Source of the DNA: an uncultured Thermomicrobia bacterium
Lineage (GTDB): Bacteria; Chloroflexota; Chloroflexia; Thermomicrobiales; JALYUS01
Assembly: GCA_937968015.1 (NCBI GenBank)
Contig: CALBSO010000056.1
Coordinates: 1-49,757 of the forward strand
Direction of reading: 5' to 3'
Length of the DNA stretch: 49,757 nt
Shown here: positions 16,020 to 23,761 of the stretch, one piece after another
Numbering within the stretch: the first letter of the stretch is position 1
Layout of the letters: each line of letters opens with the position of its first letter
The notes under the pieces: model-generated
Databases searched by the model: none
Told to the model about the DNA's origin: nothing
The model's input: only the letters and a program-made list of their open reading frames with translations
Position numbers and translations under genes: made by a program

Positions 16020-17885
16020 TTGGGTAGGGCATGGCGTTGGATGCGTGTGGGTATGGTCGCGCTCGTTCTCGTGAGTCTTCTTGCGATGGTGCCGACAGCG
16101 CCGGTCTCCGCAGCGGTCGATTACTATCCGGACACGGGGCACTATCTTGCCGCGCAATTCCGGTACGCCTGGTACGGCAATGGCGGGGTGGCGCAGTTCG
16201 GCTTCCCGATCACCAAAGTTTTCGATCAGCAATCGGAGGACGGCAAGAGCCACCCGACACAGTACCTGCAGCGCGCTGTCTTCGAGCAGCACGACGAGAA
16301 CCGCGGCACGCCCTTCCAGGTGCTTGGCCGCCGCCTCGCCGCCCTGCAAACGGCGGAGCGGGCAAAGACCGACCCGAACTTCCAGCCGGTCGGCAGCCCG
16401 AACGACGGGCGATTGTTCTTCGACCAGACCAATCACACGATCGGTGGGACGGATGACGCCAACAAGGCGATCCGCGCCTTCTGGGAGTCCGCCGGTGGCG
16501 GGAACATCCAGCGCAGCATCATCATCTTCGGCTACCCGATCTCCGAGCCGTTCGATGAGCAGAATGCGCCGGCCCCGGCGGGTGACGGTCAGACGCATCG
16601 CGTGCAGTATTTCGAGCGGTACCGCCTTGAATACCACCCGGAGAATGCCGATCCATTCAAGGTGCAACTCGGCCTGCTTGGTGTGACGCAGGCGGACAAG
16701 GACCATCTCGATCCCGCCCTGCGCGCGCCGGAACCGGCCGGACAGCCGCCGACGGATTGTATCGGTCAGGGACCATGCACCGGGCAGCCGCTTGCGCGGA
16801 GTTACGCGAATGTCCATGTCGGCGATGCCGGGCAGGGCTACGGCTTCAATGTGGATGCCAACGGCCTCGATGCACCGAGCAAAGACATCATGTTCGGCAA
16901 GGTCTACGGTGCAGGTTTCGGATGGATCCGGCAGCAGGTCCGCTGGAGCAGCTACGAACCGGCGAAGGGTCAGTTCGGCAATGACTACGTTGCCAAGGTG
17001 GATGCCTTCGTCAATGCCGCCACCTCGGCGGGCGTCAACGTCATGCTCAGCCCCGTCAGTTCACCCTCGTGGACGGGCGCGGCGAACGGTGGCTTGCCGC
17101 CGAATCCGCAGGACTTCGCGGACTTCATCGGCTTCATGGCGAACCGCTACAAGGGAAAGATCGCCGCGTACGAGATCTGGAACGAGCAGAACTACGCCGT
17201 CGAGACGGGCGGTTCGGTGAACCTCAACGACCCCGCCGCCCCCTACCTGCCGGTGCTCAAGGCGGGATATCAGACGCTCAAGGCGGTCGACCCGAAGATC
17301 ACCGTCGTCTTCGGCGGCATGACGCCGACCAGCACGGTAAATGCGGGCGTCGCTATTGATGAGGTGCTGTACCTGCAGAAGATGTACCAGCAGCACCCGG
17401 AGGTGAAGCGCTACTACGACGTGCTCGGCGCGCACCCCGGGAGTAATTGCAACCCGCCGGACAACTCGTGGCCGGACAATCCGGCCACCAATCCCTGCGG
17501 CACGGACCCGGGCGGCGGTCGCTCCTACACGACGAATGATTCGTTCTATTTCAAGCGCATTCTCGAGGTGCGTGCCGCGATGGAACAGAACGGCGAGGGC
17601 GGCAAGCAGATATGGCTGACCGAGACCGGCTGGGACAGCAGCGCGAACCCGCCGGATGCCTACAAGTACGCGCGATACGTCTCGGATCAGCAGCAGGGGC
17701 GGTACCTCGTGCGCGCCTTCGAACTGGGCAAGTCGTACCCGTGGATGGGGGTGATGTTCGTCTGGAATCTCAACTTCCAGGTAACGACGAGCGGCCCGAG
17801 CGACGAGAAGTACGGCTGGGGCGTGTTGAACAGCGATTGGTCGCCGCGCCCCGCGTACTATGCGCTCGCCACGATGATCAAGTAG
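16020..17885 (+). CDS. Secreted clan-A glycoside hydrolase with N-terminal VQYFE-type modules
   Basis: The 621-aa protein has a signal sequence (core MVALVLVSLLAMVPTAPVSA). Two surface-type repeats follow, with motifs AQFGFPITKVFD...TQYLQRAVFE and IFGYPISEPFDE...VQYFERYRLEY. The C-terminal (beta/alpha)8 domain starts near residue 265. Acid/base Glu lies in YEIWNEQN and the nucleophile Glu in WLTETGWDS, as in clan GH-A families such as GH39/GH5. It likely cleaves a beta-linked polysaccharide; the substrate is unknown. Start: TTG 16020, in frame, with GGAGGG 7 nt upstream and a basic n-region; ATG 16041 is the alternative. It is transcribed away from the ECF sigma gene. Confidence 0.85.
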   Translation: MGRAWRWMRVGMVALVLVSLLAMVPTAPVSAAVDYYPDTGHYLAAQFRYAWYGNGGVAQFGFPITKVFDQQSEDGKSHPTQYLQRAVFEQHDENRGTPFQVLGRRLAALQTAERAKTDPNFQPVGSPNDGRLFFDQTNHTIGGTDDANKAIRAFWESAGGGNIQRSIIIFGYPISEPFDEQNAPAPAGDGQTHRVQYFERYRLEYHPENADPFKVQLGLLGVTQADKDHLDPALRAPEPAGQPPTDCIGQGPCTGQPLARSYANVHVGDAGQGYGFNVDANGLDAPSKDIMFGKVYGAGFGWIRQQVRWSSYEPAKGQFGNDYVAKVDAFVNAATSAGVNVMLSPVSSPSWTGAANGGLPPNPQDFADFIGFMANRYKGKIAAYEIWNEQNYAVETGGSVNLNDPAAPYLPVLKAGYQTLKAVDPKITVVFGGMTPTSTVNAGVAIDEVLYLQKMYQQHPEVKRYYDVLGAHPGSNCNPPDNSWPDNPATNPCGTDPGGGRSYTTNDSFYFKRILEVRAAMEQNGEGGKQIWLTETGWDSSANPPDAYKYARYVSDQQQGRYLVRAFELGKSYPWMGVMFVWNLNFQVTTSGPSDEKYGWGVLNSDWSPRPAYYALATMIK

Positions 17886-17978
17886 CAGCACGGTGGCCGA
17901 TGCATGGGAAGAGACCCCACGCGGTCGGCCCGAATCACAGGGCACGCCCACCGCCTGGCGGGCGTCACCCGTTTGCAG

Positions 17979-17984
17979 TATACT
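17979..17984 (+). promoter_or_regulatory. -10 element very close to a start codon (possible leaderless transcript)
   Basis: TATACT at 17979-17984 ends 10 nt before ATG 17995. A transcript would begin within a few bases of the start codon. There is no Shine-Dalgarno before the ATG, in keeping with leaderless translation. Confidence 0.45.
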
Positions 17985-17994
17985 CCGGGACGCG

Positions 17995-19014
17995 ATGCCA
18001 TTCCTGCCAACGGGCAAGCTGCCCGCGGACCTGCTGCAGGCCGTCCTCGACACGCATGTGGTACACGATCCGCGCGTGGTGGTCGGTGCGCGCGTGGGCG
18101 AGGACGCCGCCGTCATTGACCTCGGCGACCGCTACCTCGTGGCGGCCGCCGACCCTGTGACCTTCGCCACCGACGAGCTGGGCTGGTATGCGGTGGCCGT
18201 CAACGCCAACGACATCGTCGTGCGCGGCGCCACGCCGCGCTGGTTTCTCGCTACGCTCCTGCTGCCGGAGGCCGCCACCGACGAGGAGACAGTCCGGCGG
18301 CTGTTCGCGCAGCTCGCCGAGGCGTGCACGGCGCTCGCGGTGACGCTGGTGGGCGGCCACACCGAGGTGACACACGGGATTGATCGCCCGCTCGTGGCCG
18401 GGACCATGCTGGGCGAAGTCGCCAAGGATCGGCTGGTGACGACGGCAGGCGCGCAGGTGGGCGATGCCGTGATGCTGACCAAAGGCGTGCCGCTGGAGGG
18501 GGCAGCGATCATCGCGCGCGAGCAGGAACGCGCGCTGCGCGAGCGGGGGGTGCCCGCCTCCGTCATCCAGACGGCCAAGGGCTTCCTGCGCGCGCCCGGC
18601 ATCAGCGTGCGCCCGGAGGCCGAGATCGCCTGCGCGGTGGCGCGGGTGCATGCGATGCACGATCCGACCGAGGGCGGGATCGCCACGGCGCTGCACGAGC
18701 TCGCCGCGGCTGCCGGCGTCGGCCTGCGCATCGAGCACGACCGCATCATGGTGTTGCCGGAAGGGCGCGCGCTGTGCGAGGCGTTCGGTCTCGATCCCCT
18801 CGGCACCATCGCTTCCGGCGCCCTGCTGCTCACGCTGCCCCCCACCGAGGCCGACCTCGTTCTCCACGCGCTCGCCCGCGCGTCCATCGCCGGTCACATC
18901 ATCGGCCAGGTGGTCCCGGTCGCGCAGGGCGTGACGCTCGTCGCGGGCACGCGGCAGTGGCCGCTGCCGACGTTCGCGCGGGACGAGATCACGCGACTCT
19001 TCGGGGAGACGTAG
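17995..19014 (+). CDS. AIR synthase-related protein (HypE/PurM superfamily)
   Basis: The 339-aa protein has the PurM-fold order. An N-terminal ATP-site motif GEDAAVIDLGD is followed by VAVNANDIVVRGATPRWFL and VGGHTEVT. The second domain contains MLTKGVPLEGAAIIARE and DPTEGGIATALHELA. The closest relatives are HypE-like proteins. It lacks the C-terminal PRxC tail needed for hydrogenase cyanation, and no hyp genes are nearby, so it is probably a different ATP-dependent enzyme of the superfamily. The start ATG 17995 is chosen because a TATACT -10 lies just upstream and residues before it look non-native. The length matches the family. Confidence 0.85.
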   Translation: MPFLPTGKLPADLLQAVLDTHVVHDPRVVVGARVGEDAAVIDLGDRYLVAAADPVTFATDELGWYAVAVNANDIVVRGATPRWFLATLLLPEAATDEETVRRLFAQLAEACTALAVTLVGGHTEVTHGIDRPLVAGTMLGEVAKDRLVTTAGAQVGDAVMLTKGVPLEGAAIIAREQERALRERGVPASVIQTAKGFLRAPGISVRPEAEIACAVARVHAMHDPTEGGIATALHELAAAAGVGLRIEHDRIMVLPEGRALCEAFGLDPLGTIASGALLLTLPPTEADLVLHALARASIAGHIIGQVVPVAQGVTLVAGTRQWPLPTFARDEITRLFGET

Positions 19015-19343
19015 CGTGCCGCGGATCGGCGACGCACGGCGTCCCGTCGCTTCCTGCCATCCGCTGGCCACGCGGGCGACATCGGGCTCTCTCGCAATCG
19101 CGGTGAAGCATTTCGACCTGTGCGGCCAGACGGCACAAGGGAAAATCGGTGCGGACGCTCTTGTGCATTTTGTGGGAGACCCGCAAGATTCTCTCGCGTT
19201 CATCCTCCCGATGTTGATTTCGGGCTCCGCCGAACGACCGTCGCACGGAGCCATCCTTCTCCTATGGCCTCCTGCATGTGACGGACGAGGGAGTCGCGGG
19301 CGAGATCATCCGTTTCCAGCGCGATTAGCGCAAATATCGTATT

Positions 19344-19373
19344 GGTGGTGGCAGGCTCAAGCCCGCCACCACC
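19344..19373. repeat. REP-like palindrome (14-bp arms)
   Basis: GGTGGTGGCAGGCT (19344-19357) pairs with AGCCCGCCACCACC (19360-19373) with one mismatch and a 2-nt centre. The GGCT...AGCC core is shared with 13414-13455. Confidence 0.6.
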
Positions 19374-19419
19374 GGCTCAATGCTTCTGCAGAACGCTGTA
19401 AAAGGAGGGGACATTTTCT

Positions 19420-19444
19420 CCCCCTTCCCTCAAAGGGAAGGGGG
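19420..19444. terminator. C/G-rich hairpin downstream of the minus-strand small gene
   Basis: CCCCCTTCCCT (19420-19430) and AGGGAAGGGGG (19434-19444) form an 11-bp stem with loop CAA. It lies just beyond the stop of the minus-strand gene ending at 19467. On the minus strand it is followed by AGAAAATG, so its terminator strength is doubtful. Confidence 0.45.
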
Positions 19445-19466
19445 CGGGGCCAAGAAAATAGTGAGA

Positions 19467-19664
19467 TTAGGAGGATTTGTGTTCCTCATGGTGGGCGCGG
19501 CCTGAACCACTCTTCTTGCCACCACCGTCCTCTTTATTGACGGTCGCCCAGGCGCGGCGCTCGGCTTCGTCTTTCGAGACGCCTCGCTTTTCGTATCCTT
19601 CCTCGATGTGCTCCGCTTGCCGTTTCTGCTTGTCGGTATAAGCGGACTTCTCTCCACGCGGCAT
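19467..19664 (-). CDS. Small basic/acidic 'plasmid stabilisation'-type protein
   Basis: The 65-aa protein has the sequence pattern MPRGEKSAYTDKQKRQAEHI, then YEKRGVSKDEAERRAWATVN and a Gly/Ser/Lys-rich tail. This resembles a family of small proteins widely annotated as plasmid stabilisation proteins and found on many chromosomes. The molecular function is not established; charged, glycine-tailed composition suggests a stress or DNA-associated protein. ATG 19664 has AAGGAG 8 nt upstream. It is conserved across distant phyla, so horizontal spread is likely. Confidence 0.8.
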   Translation of the reverse strand: MPRGEKSAYTDKQKRQAEHIEEGYEKRGVSKDEAERRAWATVNKEDGGGKKSGSGRAHHEEHKSS

Positions 19665-19873
19665 CTGCCATGCTCCTTTCCGGCCGTCTCTCACGGCCCG
19701 TACGGCAATTACCTTATGCAAGTCCCATACCGAAGCATGCGGCAGATCTCCTTGAGCCGCTCATACCGCCCGAGGTCGCCCGGAAGGATGCTGAGAGGAA
19801 AATTGACCGCGAATGCCTGGAACCCGTATGATGCCCTGTCATTTTGATGATACGGGCGCGGTGGAGGACAGAC

Positions 19874-20488
19874 GTGGCAGGAGATCGGGACCCGATCGGA
19901 AATACCGGGCTGACGGAACGGCTCGAACAGCACTCCCGCCGCAATGGTTTCACGCTCGGCGTCGCAATGGCCGTCTGTATCCTCATTGGCCTTGCCGGGT
20001 TCATCTATCTCTACACACACATCACCATCCTACCCGACTTCTCCAACAAACTGGGCGTCACCGTACCCGCCTCCTCGCGGGCGCCGTCCGGTTCGTCGGT
20101 CAGCGGGTCGCAGTTCATTACTCCCGCAGCGACTGTCCGACCGGGAACGCCGAACGCCAACGCGACCTCCATCGCCAGCATTGCGACGACAGCGGCGCGG
20201 AACCCGGGCACGATCAGCAGCGGCTCTGCCACAACGACGGGGACGCGCGTCTCCGGCACATCGACCACATTTGCGCCGAATTTCCGCATCGCCGGGGGGT
20301 TCACGATCAACTTCCGCAGCGACGCCAGCAAATCAAGCAGCGTCGTCAAGACCCTGCCGCCCGGCACCGAATTGCAATTTCTCAATCAGACGCAGGAAGT
20401 CGAGGGTGAGGTGTGGCGTAAGCTGCGCGACGCCAGCGGCGCCGAGGGCTGGGTGCGCGATATTGACCTCGAGAAGATCCCCGGCTGA
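19874..20488 (+). CDS. Membrane-anchored SH3-domain protein
   Basis: The 204-aa protein has a short cytoplasmic N-terminus and one TM helix (LGVAMAVCILIGLAGFIYLY, ~27-46). A Ser/Thr/Ala/Pro-rich extracytoplasmic linker of about 90 residues leads to a C-terminal bacterial SH3 (SH3b) domain, with INFRSDASKSSSVVKTLPPG and WRKLRDASGAEGWVRD. SH3b domains usually bind cell-wall peptides. The start is GTG 19874, with GGAGG 6 nt upstream; an ATG at 19844 lacks a ribosome site. It sits upstream of tyrA with a separate promoter between them. Confidence 0.82.
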   Translation: MAGDRDPIGNTGLTERLEQHSRRNGFTLGVAMAVCILIGLAGFIYLYTHITILPDFSNKLGVTVPASSRAPSGSSVSGSQFITPAATVRPGTPNANATSIASIATTAARNPGTISSGSATTTGTRVSGTSTTFAPNFRIAGGFTINFRSDASKSSSVVKTLPPGTELQFLNQTQEVEGEVWRKLRDASGAEGWVRDIDLEKIPG

Positions 20489-20503
20489 ACCACCGGGCAC
20501 GTC

Positions 20504-20512
20504 TGGTATACT
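20504..20512 (+). promoter_or_regulatory. Extended -10 promoter of tyrA
   Basis: TGGTATACT at 20504-20512 fits an extended -10 (TGnTATACT). The start codon of tyrA is 109 nt downstream, leaving a ~100-nt structured leader. Confidence 0.55.
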
Positions 20513-20534
20513 TCCGTGCGTGACAGCGTGATCT

Positions 20535-20601
20535 CCCCGATTCGGGGTGTATCTTCGTGGTAGCGGGCTTTTTTACCCGCTGTAGTGCATGTGCTACCAC
20601 G
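20535..20601 (+). promoter_or_regulatory. Structured leader upstream of tyrA
   Basis: The leader has a palindrome CCCCGATTCGGGG (20535-20547). A nested stem follows: outer arms CGTGGTAGC (20556-20564) and GCTACCACG (20593-20601), and inner arms AGCGGG (20562-20567) and CCCGCT (20576-20581) around a T-rich loop. Outer and inner arms overlap, so alternative folds are possible. It ends 7 nt before AGGAG of tyrA. No T-box or known riboswitch motif was recognised. Confidence 0.45.
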
Positions 20602-20620
20602 GGATGTAGGAGCGTCATTC

Positions 20621-21649
20621 ATGCAACAAATCGGCATCATCGGCCTGGGGCTGATCGGGTCGTCAGTCGGGATCGGCCTGCGCAAATGGGCGGGCACGGA
20701 CGGCAAACAGAAGGTCGAGGTCGTCGGCTTCGACATTGATATCGCGAACGAGCGGTACGCCAAAGGGAAACTGAGCGCCGTAGACCGGACGGTCGGTTCC
20801 CTTCCGGCAATCGCGGAGGCGTGCGACCTTCTGATTATCGCGACGCCGGTGCGCGCGATGCGAGATGTCTTCGAGATCATTGCCCCACATGTGCGCGAGG
20901 GCGCGACAATCACGGACACCGGCAGCACGAAGGCGGAAGTGCTTGAGTGGGCGCGGGACCTCCTGCCACCGACGGTCAGTTTCGTCGGCGGCCACCCAAT
21001 GGCAGGCAATACGCGCGGCATCGAGGGCGCGAGTGCCGAACTGTTCACGGGCGCGACGTGGGTGGTCATTCCGACGGTCACGGCCGGCGACGCGGCAGTG
21101 CAGAATGTCGTCGGGCTGGTCAACGCGCTCGGTGCGACGCCGCGCTTCCTCGATGCGACCGAGCACGACGCCTATGTCGCGGGCATCAGCCACCTCCCAC
21201 TCGCCTTGTCCGCCGCGCTCGTCCACGCGCTCAGCGCGGACGCCTCGTGGCGGGATATGAAGACGCTCACTGCCGGCGGCTTCCGCGATACAACGCGCCT
21301 CGCGGCAGGCGACCCGATCATGTCGCGCGACATCTTTCTCACGAATCGCACGGGCATCGCCCGCTGGCTCGACCGGCAGATTGACGAACTGGAAAAGCTG
21401 CGCGCCCTGCTTACCGAGACCGGCGAGGAGAGCGAAACGCGTATCGAGGAGTGGTTCACGAAAGCGCGCGATATGCGCGCCGAATGGGCGACGCAGGAGG
21501 GCAAGAGCGGCGACCTCTTGCAGGGCACCGGCGACGAAATGAATGAGGATATGAAAGCGTCCTTCGGGCGACTCTTCTTCGGTAGCCTCGGTGGCCGCAA
21601 GCGCAAACTCCCCGGCCTCAACGACCCCTCTGACCGCCGCCCATCATAG
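20621..21649 (+). CDS. tyrA: Prephenate (arogenate) dehydrogenase
   Basis: The 342-aa protein has an N-terminal Rossmann domain with GIIGLGLIGSSVG and a later DTGSTKAEV motif. The TyrA-type substrate motif VGGHPMAGNTRGIEGA is present, followed by the helical domain with HDAYVAGISHLPLALSAALV. It oxidatively decarboxylates prephenate (or arogenate) in tyrosine synthesis; the co-substrate cannot be told from sequence. ATG 20621 follows AGGAG by 8 nt. The C-terminus has an extra ~60 residues after the usual core (charged, no ACT domain). A structured leader and extended -10 promoter precede it. It ends 7 bp from the stop of a convergent gene. Confidence 0.93.
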   Translation: MQQIGIIGLGLIGSSVGIGLRKWAGTDGKQKVEVVGFDIDIANERYAKGKLSAVDRTVGSLPAIAEACDLLIIATPVRAMRDVFEIIAPHVREGATITDTGSTKAEVLEWARDLLPPTVSFVGGHPMAGNTRGIEGASAELFTGATWVVIPTVTAGDAAVQNVVGLVNALGATPRFLDATEHDAYVAGISHLPLALSAALVHALSADASWRDMKTLTAGGFRDTTRLAAGDPIMSRDIFLTNRTGIARWLDRQIDELEKLRALLTETGEESETRIEEWFTKARDMRAEWATQEGKSGDLLQGTGDEMNEDMKASFGRLFFGSLGGRKRKLPGLNDPSDRRPS

Positions 21650-21656
21650 GATGATG

Positions 21657-22178
21657 TTAGGGGACCAAGGACCAGTCCGCGGGGAGTTCGTAGGAATAGA
21701 GTTGGTCGTCGCGCGGGATGCCGCCGGAGCGGACACGGCCACGATCGTGGCGGCGCACGCGCAGGACGTTGTTGTGGACCTGAACGATCCGCCGTGCCTT
21801 GAGATTGAAGAGCACAAGCCCGCCCCGTGCCGCTTTCATGCTCGCCTCACGCGTCCGCTCGTCGAGGACGCGGAAGACGGGCGGCATATGTTCCGACTCG
21901 TCGTCGAGGAGACGGTGCAACCGTTCGGACGTATCGGGCGTAATGTGCTCGTCGAAGACGGCGAGGCCACTGGCGACATCTTTTGCCACCTGGTCATCGT
22001 ACGGCGCGACGGCACGCAAGAGATCCCCGACAGAGGACGGACGATGGCTGCACGCCGCGATCAACGGCTTCAAGCTGCCGACTGAGGCAACGAAACTGAC
22101 GCTCCCGCGGGCATCTATCACTGTGTAACGCATCGTATTCGAGAGGAACTGCGTCCTCGATTCCGTCTCCGCAGGCAT
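21657..22178 (-). CDS. Uncharacterised protein
   Basis: The 173-aa protein has no membrane segment and no signal sequence. Its middle contains AAVAPYDD-like and VFDEHITPDTSERLH stretches. The second half has ARGGLVLFNLKARRIVQVHNN, a strand pattern suggestive of a small globular domain. The family is not recognised. The start is uncertain: ATG 22178 has GGAGG 13 nt upstream, and ATG 22133 would give a shorter protein starting MRYTVIDARG. It converges on tyrA and diverges from the Lrp-type regulator. Confidence 0.6.
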   Translation of the reverse strand: MPAETESRTQFLSNTMRYTVIDARGSVSFVASVGSLKPLIAACSHRPSSVGDLLRAVAPYDDQVAKDVASGLAVFDEHITPDTSERLHRLLDDESEHMPPVFRVLDERTREASMKAARGGLVLFNLKARRIVQVHNNVLRVRRHDRGRVRSGGIPRDDQLYSYELPADWSLVP

Positions 22179-22404
22179 CGGGCTGCTCTGGCCTCCTTCG
22201 CGCAAAAAGAGGGCGACGCTGCGCCCTGTCCGTATGACCGTATACTATCACATGGGGGAGCAGGCAGGGGAATGCAAGCACAGCGCCCCGCTCTCTCCAA
22301 ACGAACGTTCCCTCTGGCGACTGTCGGCTGCCGACGCGCTCCTGCTACAATATGCGGGGTGTGCATCGTGCATGCCGCGAACGACCGGGAGGAGCGCACC
22401 ACGT

Positions 22405-22872
22405 ATGGCCCTTGATCTCGACGAGATTGACCGCACGATCCTGCGCCTCTTACAGGAGAATGCCCGTACACCGAACGCCGAAATCGGGCGTACTGTCGGG
22501 CTATCTGGCCAGTCGGTGCAAGAGCGTATCAGGAAACTGGAACTGGCGGGGATCGTACGCGGATACGAAGTAAACCTCGACGCGGCGGCACTCGGTCTCG
22601 AAGTGACCGCCTTCATCGAAATCACGATCCCGACGGGGCGCAACTACGATGAGGAATATAAGGGTATCAGCGCCTTCACCGCCAGCGAACCGGAGGTGCT
22701 CGAACAGCACGGCGTCGCGGGGGACATTGATATGATCCTCAAAGTCCGCTGCGTGGACATCACGCACCTCAACGGTTTGATGAATCGCCTGCATAGCGCG
22801 ACCCGCTCCCACACGAAGACGATCATCGTCCTCGGCACCCGCAAAGAGACGCAGCGCGCCCCGCTCCCATAA
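22405..22872 (+). CDS. Lrp/AsnC-family transcriptional regulator
   Basis: The 155-aa protein has an N-terminal helix-turn-helix (LDEIDRTILRLLQENAR, then AEIGRTVGLSGQSVQERIRKL). A C-terminal RAM ligand domain has VTAFIEITIP and VAGDIDMILKVRCVD. Such proteins form octamers that sense amino acids. ATG 22405 has GGGAGGAG 10 nt upstream; the longer frame before it is not protein-like. A TACAAT -10 candidate lies at 22346-22351. Its position next to tyrA is suggestive of amino-acid control, but no target site is seen. Confidence 0.92.
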   Translation: MALDLDEIDRTILRLLQENARTPNAEIGRTVGLSGQSVQERIRKLELAGIVRGYEVNLDAAALGLEVTAFIEITIPTGRNYDEEYKGISAFTASEPEVLEQHGVAGDIDMILKVRCVDITHLNGLMNRLHSATRSHTKTIIVLGTRKETQRAPLP

Positions 22873-22899
22873 GATTCAGCCCCGCGATCGGCCCTTTTT

Positions 22900-22942
22900 G
22901 TCGCCTCATGCGTTTGCATGAGGCGACACGATTGCCTATACT
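22900..22942 (+). promoter_or_regulatory. DtxR-family gene promoter with palindromic operator over the -35
   Basis: GTCGCCTCATGC (22900-22911) and GCATGAGGCGAC (22916-22927) form a perfect 12-bp inverted repeat with 4-nt centre. The right arm overlaps a -35 TTGCAT (22914-22919), which lies 17 bp from -10 TATACT (22937-22942). The position suits repression. It may also act as the Lrp gene terminator, but no T-run follows. Confidence 0.6.
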
Positions 22943-23022
22943 TTATGCATGTAAACATCCGTGCATTCGGTCTCTAAAACATCGCTGCCACTGCCGCGAA
23001 ACACAATAGAGAGGAAGGGAAC

Positions 23023-23688
23023 ATGGCGAGCGCGACAATCGAGGAATATCTGGAAATGATCTACCGTCTCGACCAGAAAGGCGGGCCGGTAATCGGCGCG
23101 CGGCTCGCGGAGGCGATCGGTGTCTCCGCGCCCACGGTGACGCAGACGCTCAAGCGGATGGTCAAGGACGGCTACGTGCGGATGAATGCACAGAAAGAGA
23201 TTGCCCTGACGCCCGCAGGGATGGAGCAGGTGCGTTCGATTCAGCGGCGGCACCGCCTTTCGGAACTCCTGCTGACGGACATCCTGGGTTTCGACTGGCT
23301 CCGGGCGCACAACGAGGCGGTGAAGTTCCAGCATGTCCTATCGCCGGAGGTCGCGACGGCGATCTCGCGCACACTCGGCGACCCGCTTACCTGCCCGCAC
23401 GGCAACCCGATCCCCGGCAACATCCCGGACGATTATACCGAGGAGGATCTGCGCTCCCTCGCCGTGGTGCCCGTCGGCGAGACGGTCATCGTCCGCCGGA
23501 TCACCGAAGACGGCGAGGAGGAGCCGCAACTGCTCGGCTACTTCTATGAGAAGGGCCTGCTCCCCGGCACGACGATGACCGTCCTCGAACAAGCCCCCTA
23601 CGCCGGGACGGTCACAGTGCGGAAGGATGGAAAGGAAATGGCCCTCGGCGCCCGCGCCGCCCAGGAACTCCTCGTCGCCCCAATTTAG
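23023..23688 (+). CDS. DtxR/MntR-family metal-dependent regulator
   Basis: The 221-aa protein starts with ATIEEYLEMIYRL and a winged helix (VIGARLAEAIGVSAPTVTQTLKRM). The metal-binding dimer domain includes RRHRLSELLLTDILGFDW, HNEAVKFQHVLSPE and DPLTCPHGNPIPG. The C-terminal FeoA/SH3-like domain spans about residues 145-221. These proteins use Fe2+ or Mn2+ to repress uptake genes. The start ATG 23023 follows GAGAGGAAGGG. The promoter carries a 28-bp palindrome over the -35, so metal-linked autoregulation is plausible. No transporter gene is adjacent. Confidence 0.93.
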   Translation: MASATIEEYLEMIYRLDQKGGPVIGARLAEAIGVSAPTVTQTLKRMVKDGYVRMNAQKEIALTPAGMEQVRSIQRRHRLSELLLTDILGFDWLRAHNEAVKFQHVLSPEVATAISRTLGDPLTCPHGNPIPGNIPDDYTEEDLRSLAVVPVGETVIVRRITEDGEEEPQLLGYFYEKGLLPGTTMTVLEQAPYAGTVTVRKDGKEMALGARAAQELLVAPI

Positions 23689-23691
23689 GGT

Positions 23692-23720
23692 TTGCGCCTG
23701 CCATGCCGCGCGCCTATACT
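23692..23720 (+). promoter_or_regulatory. Sigma-A-type promoter of the flippase-like gene
   Basis: TTGCGC (23692-23697) and TATACT (23715-23720) are separated by 17 bp. The first base lies 3 nt after the stop of the DtxR-family gene, so the downstream pair of genes has its own promoter. Confidence 0.55.
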
Positions 23721-23761
23721 GGCGGTCGGGTTCGCGTGCGGCGCGGGGCGAGGTGGCATTG

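Larger units (their letters stand above)
19015..19466. other. Intergenic region, ~450 bp, with two palindromes
   Basis: No gene is supported here. The stretch holds a REP-like palindrome (19344-19373) and a C/G-rich hairpin (19420-19444). The 5' part is ordinary-looking sequence with only short frames. Confidence 0.6.

Noticed and set aside
20531..20620. T-box or known riboswitch before tyrA
   Set aside because: No T-box core sequence or recognised aptamer pattern was found; only stem-loops are visible.
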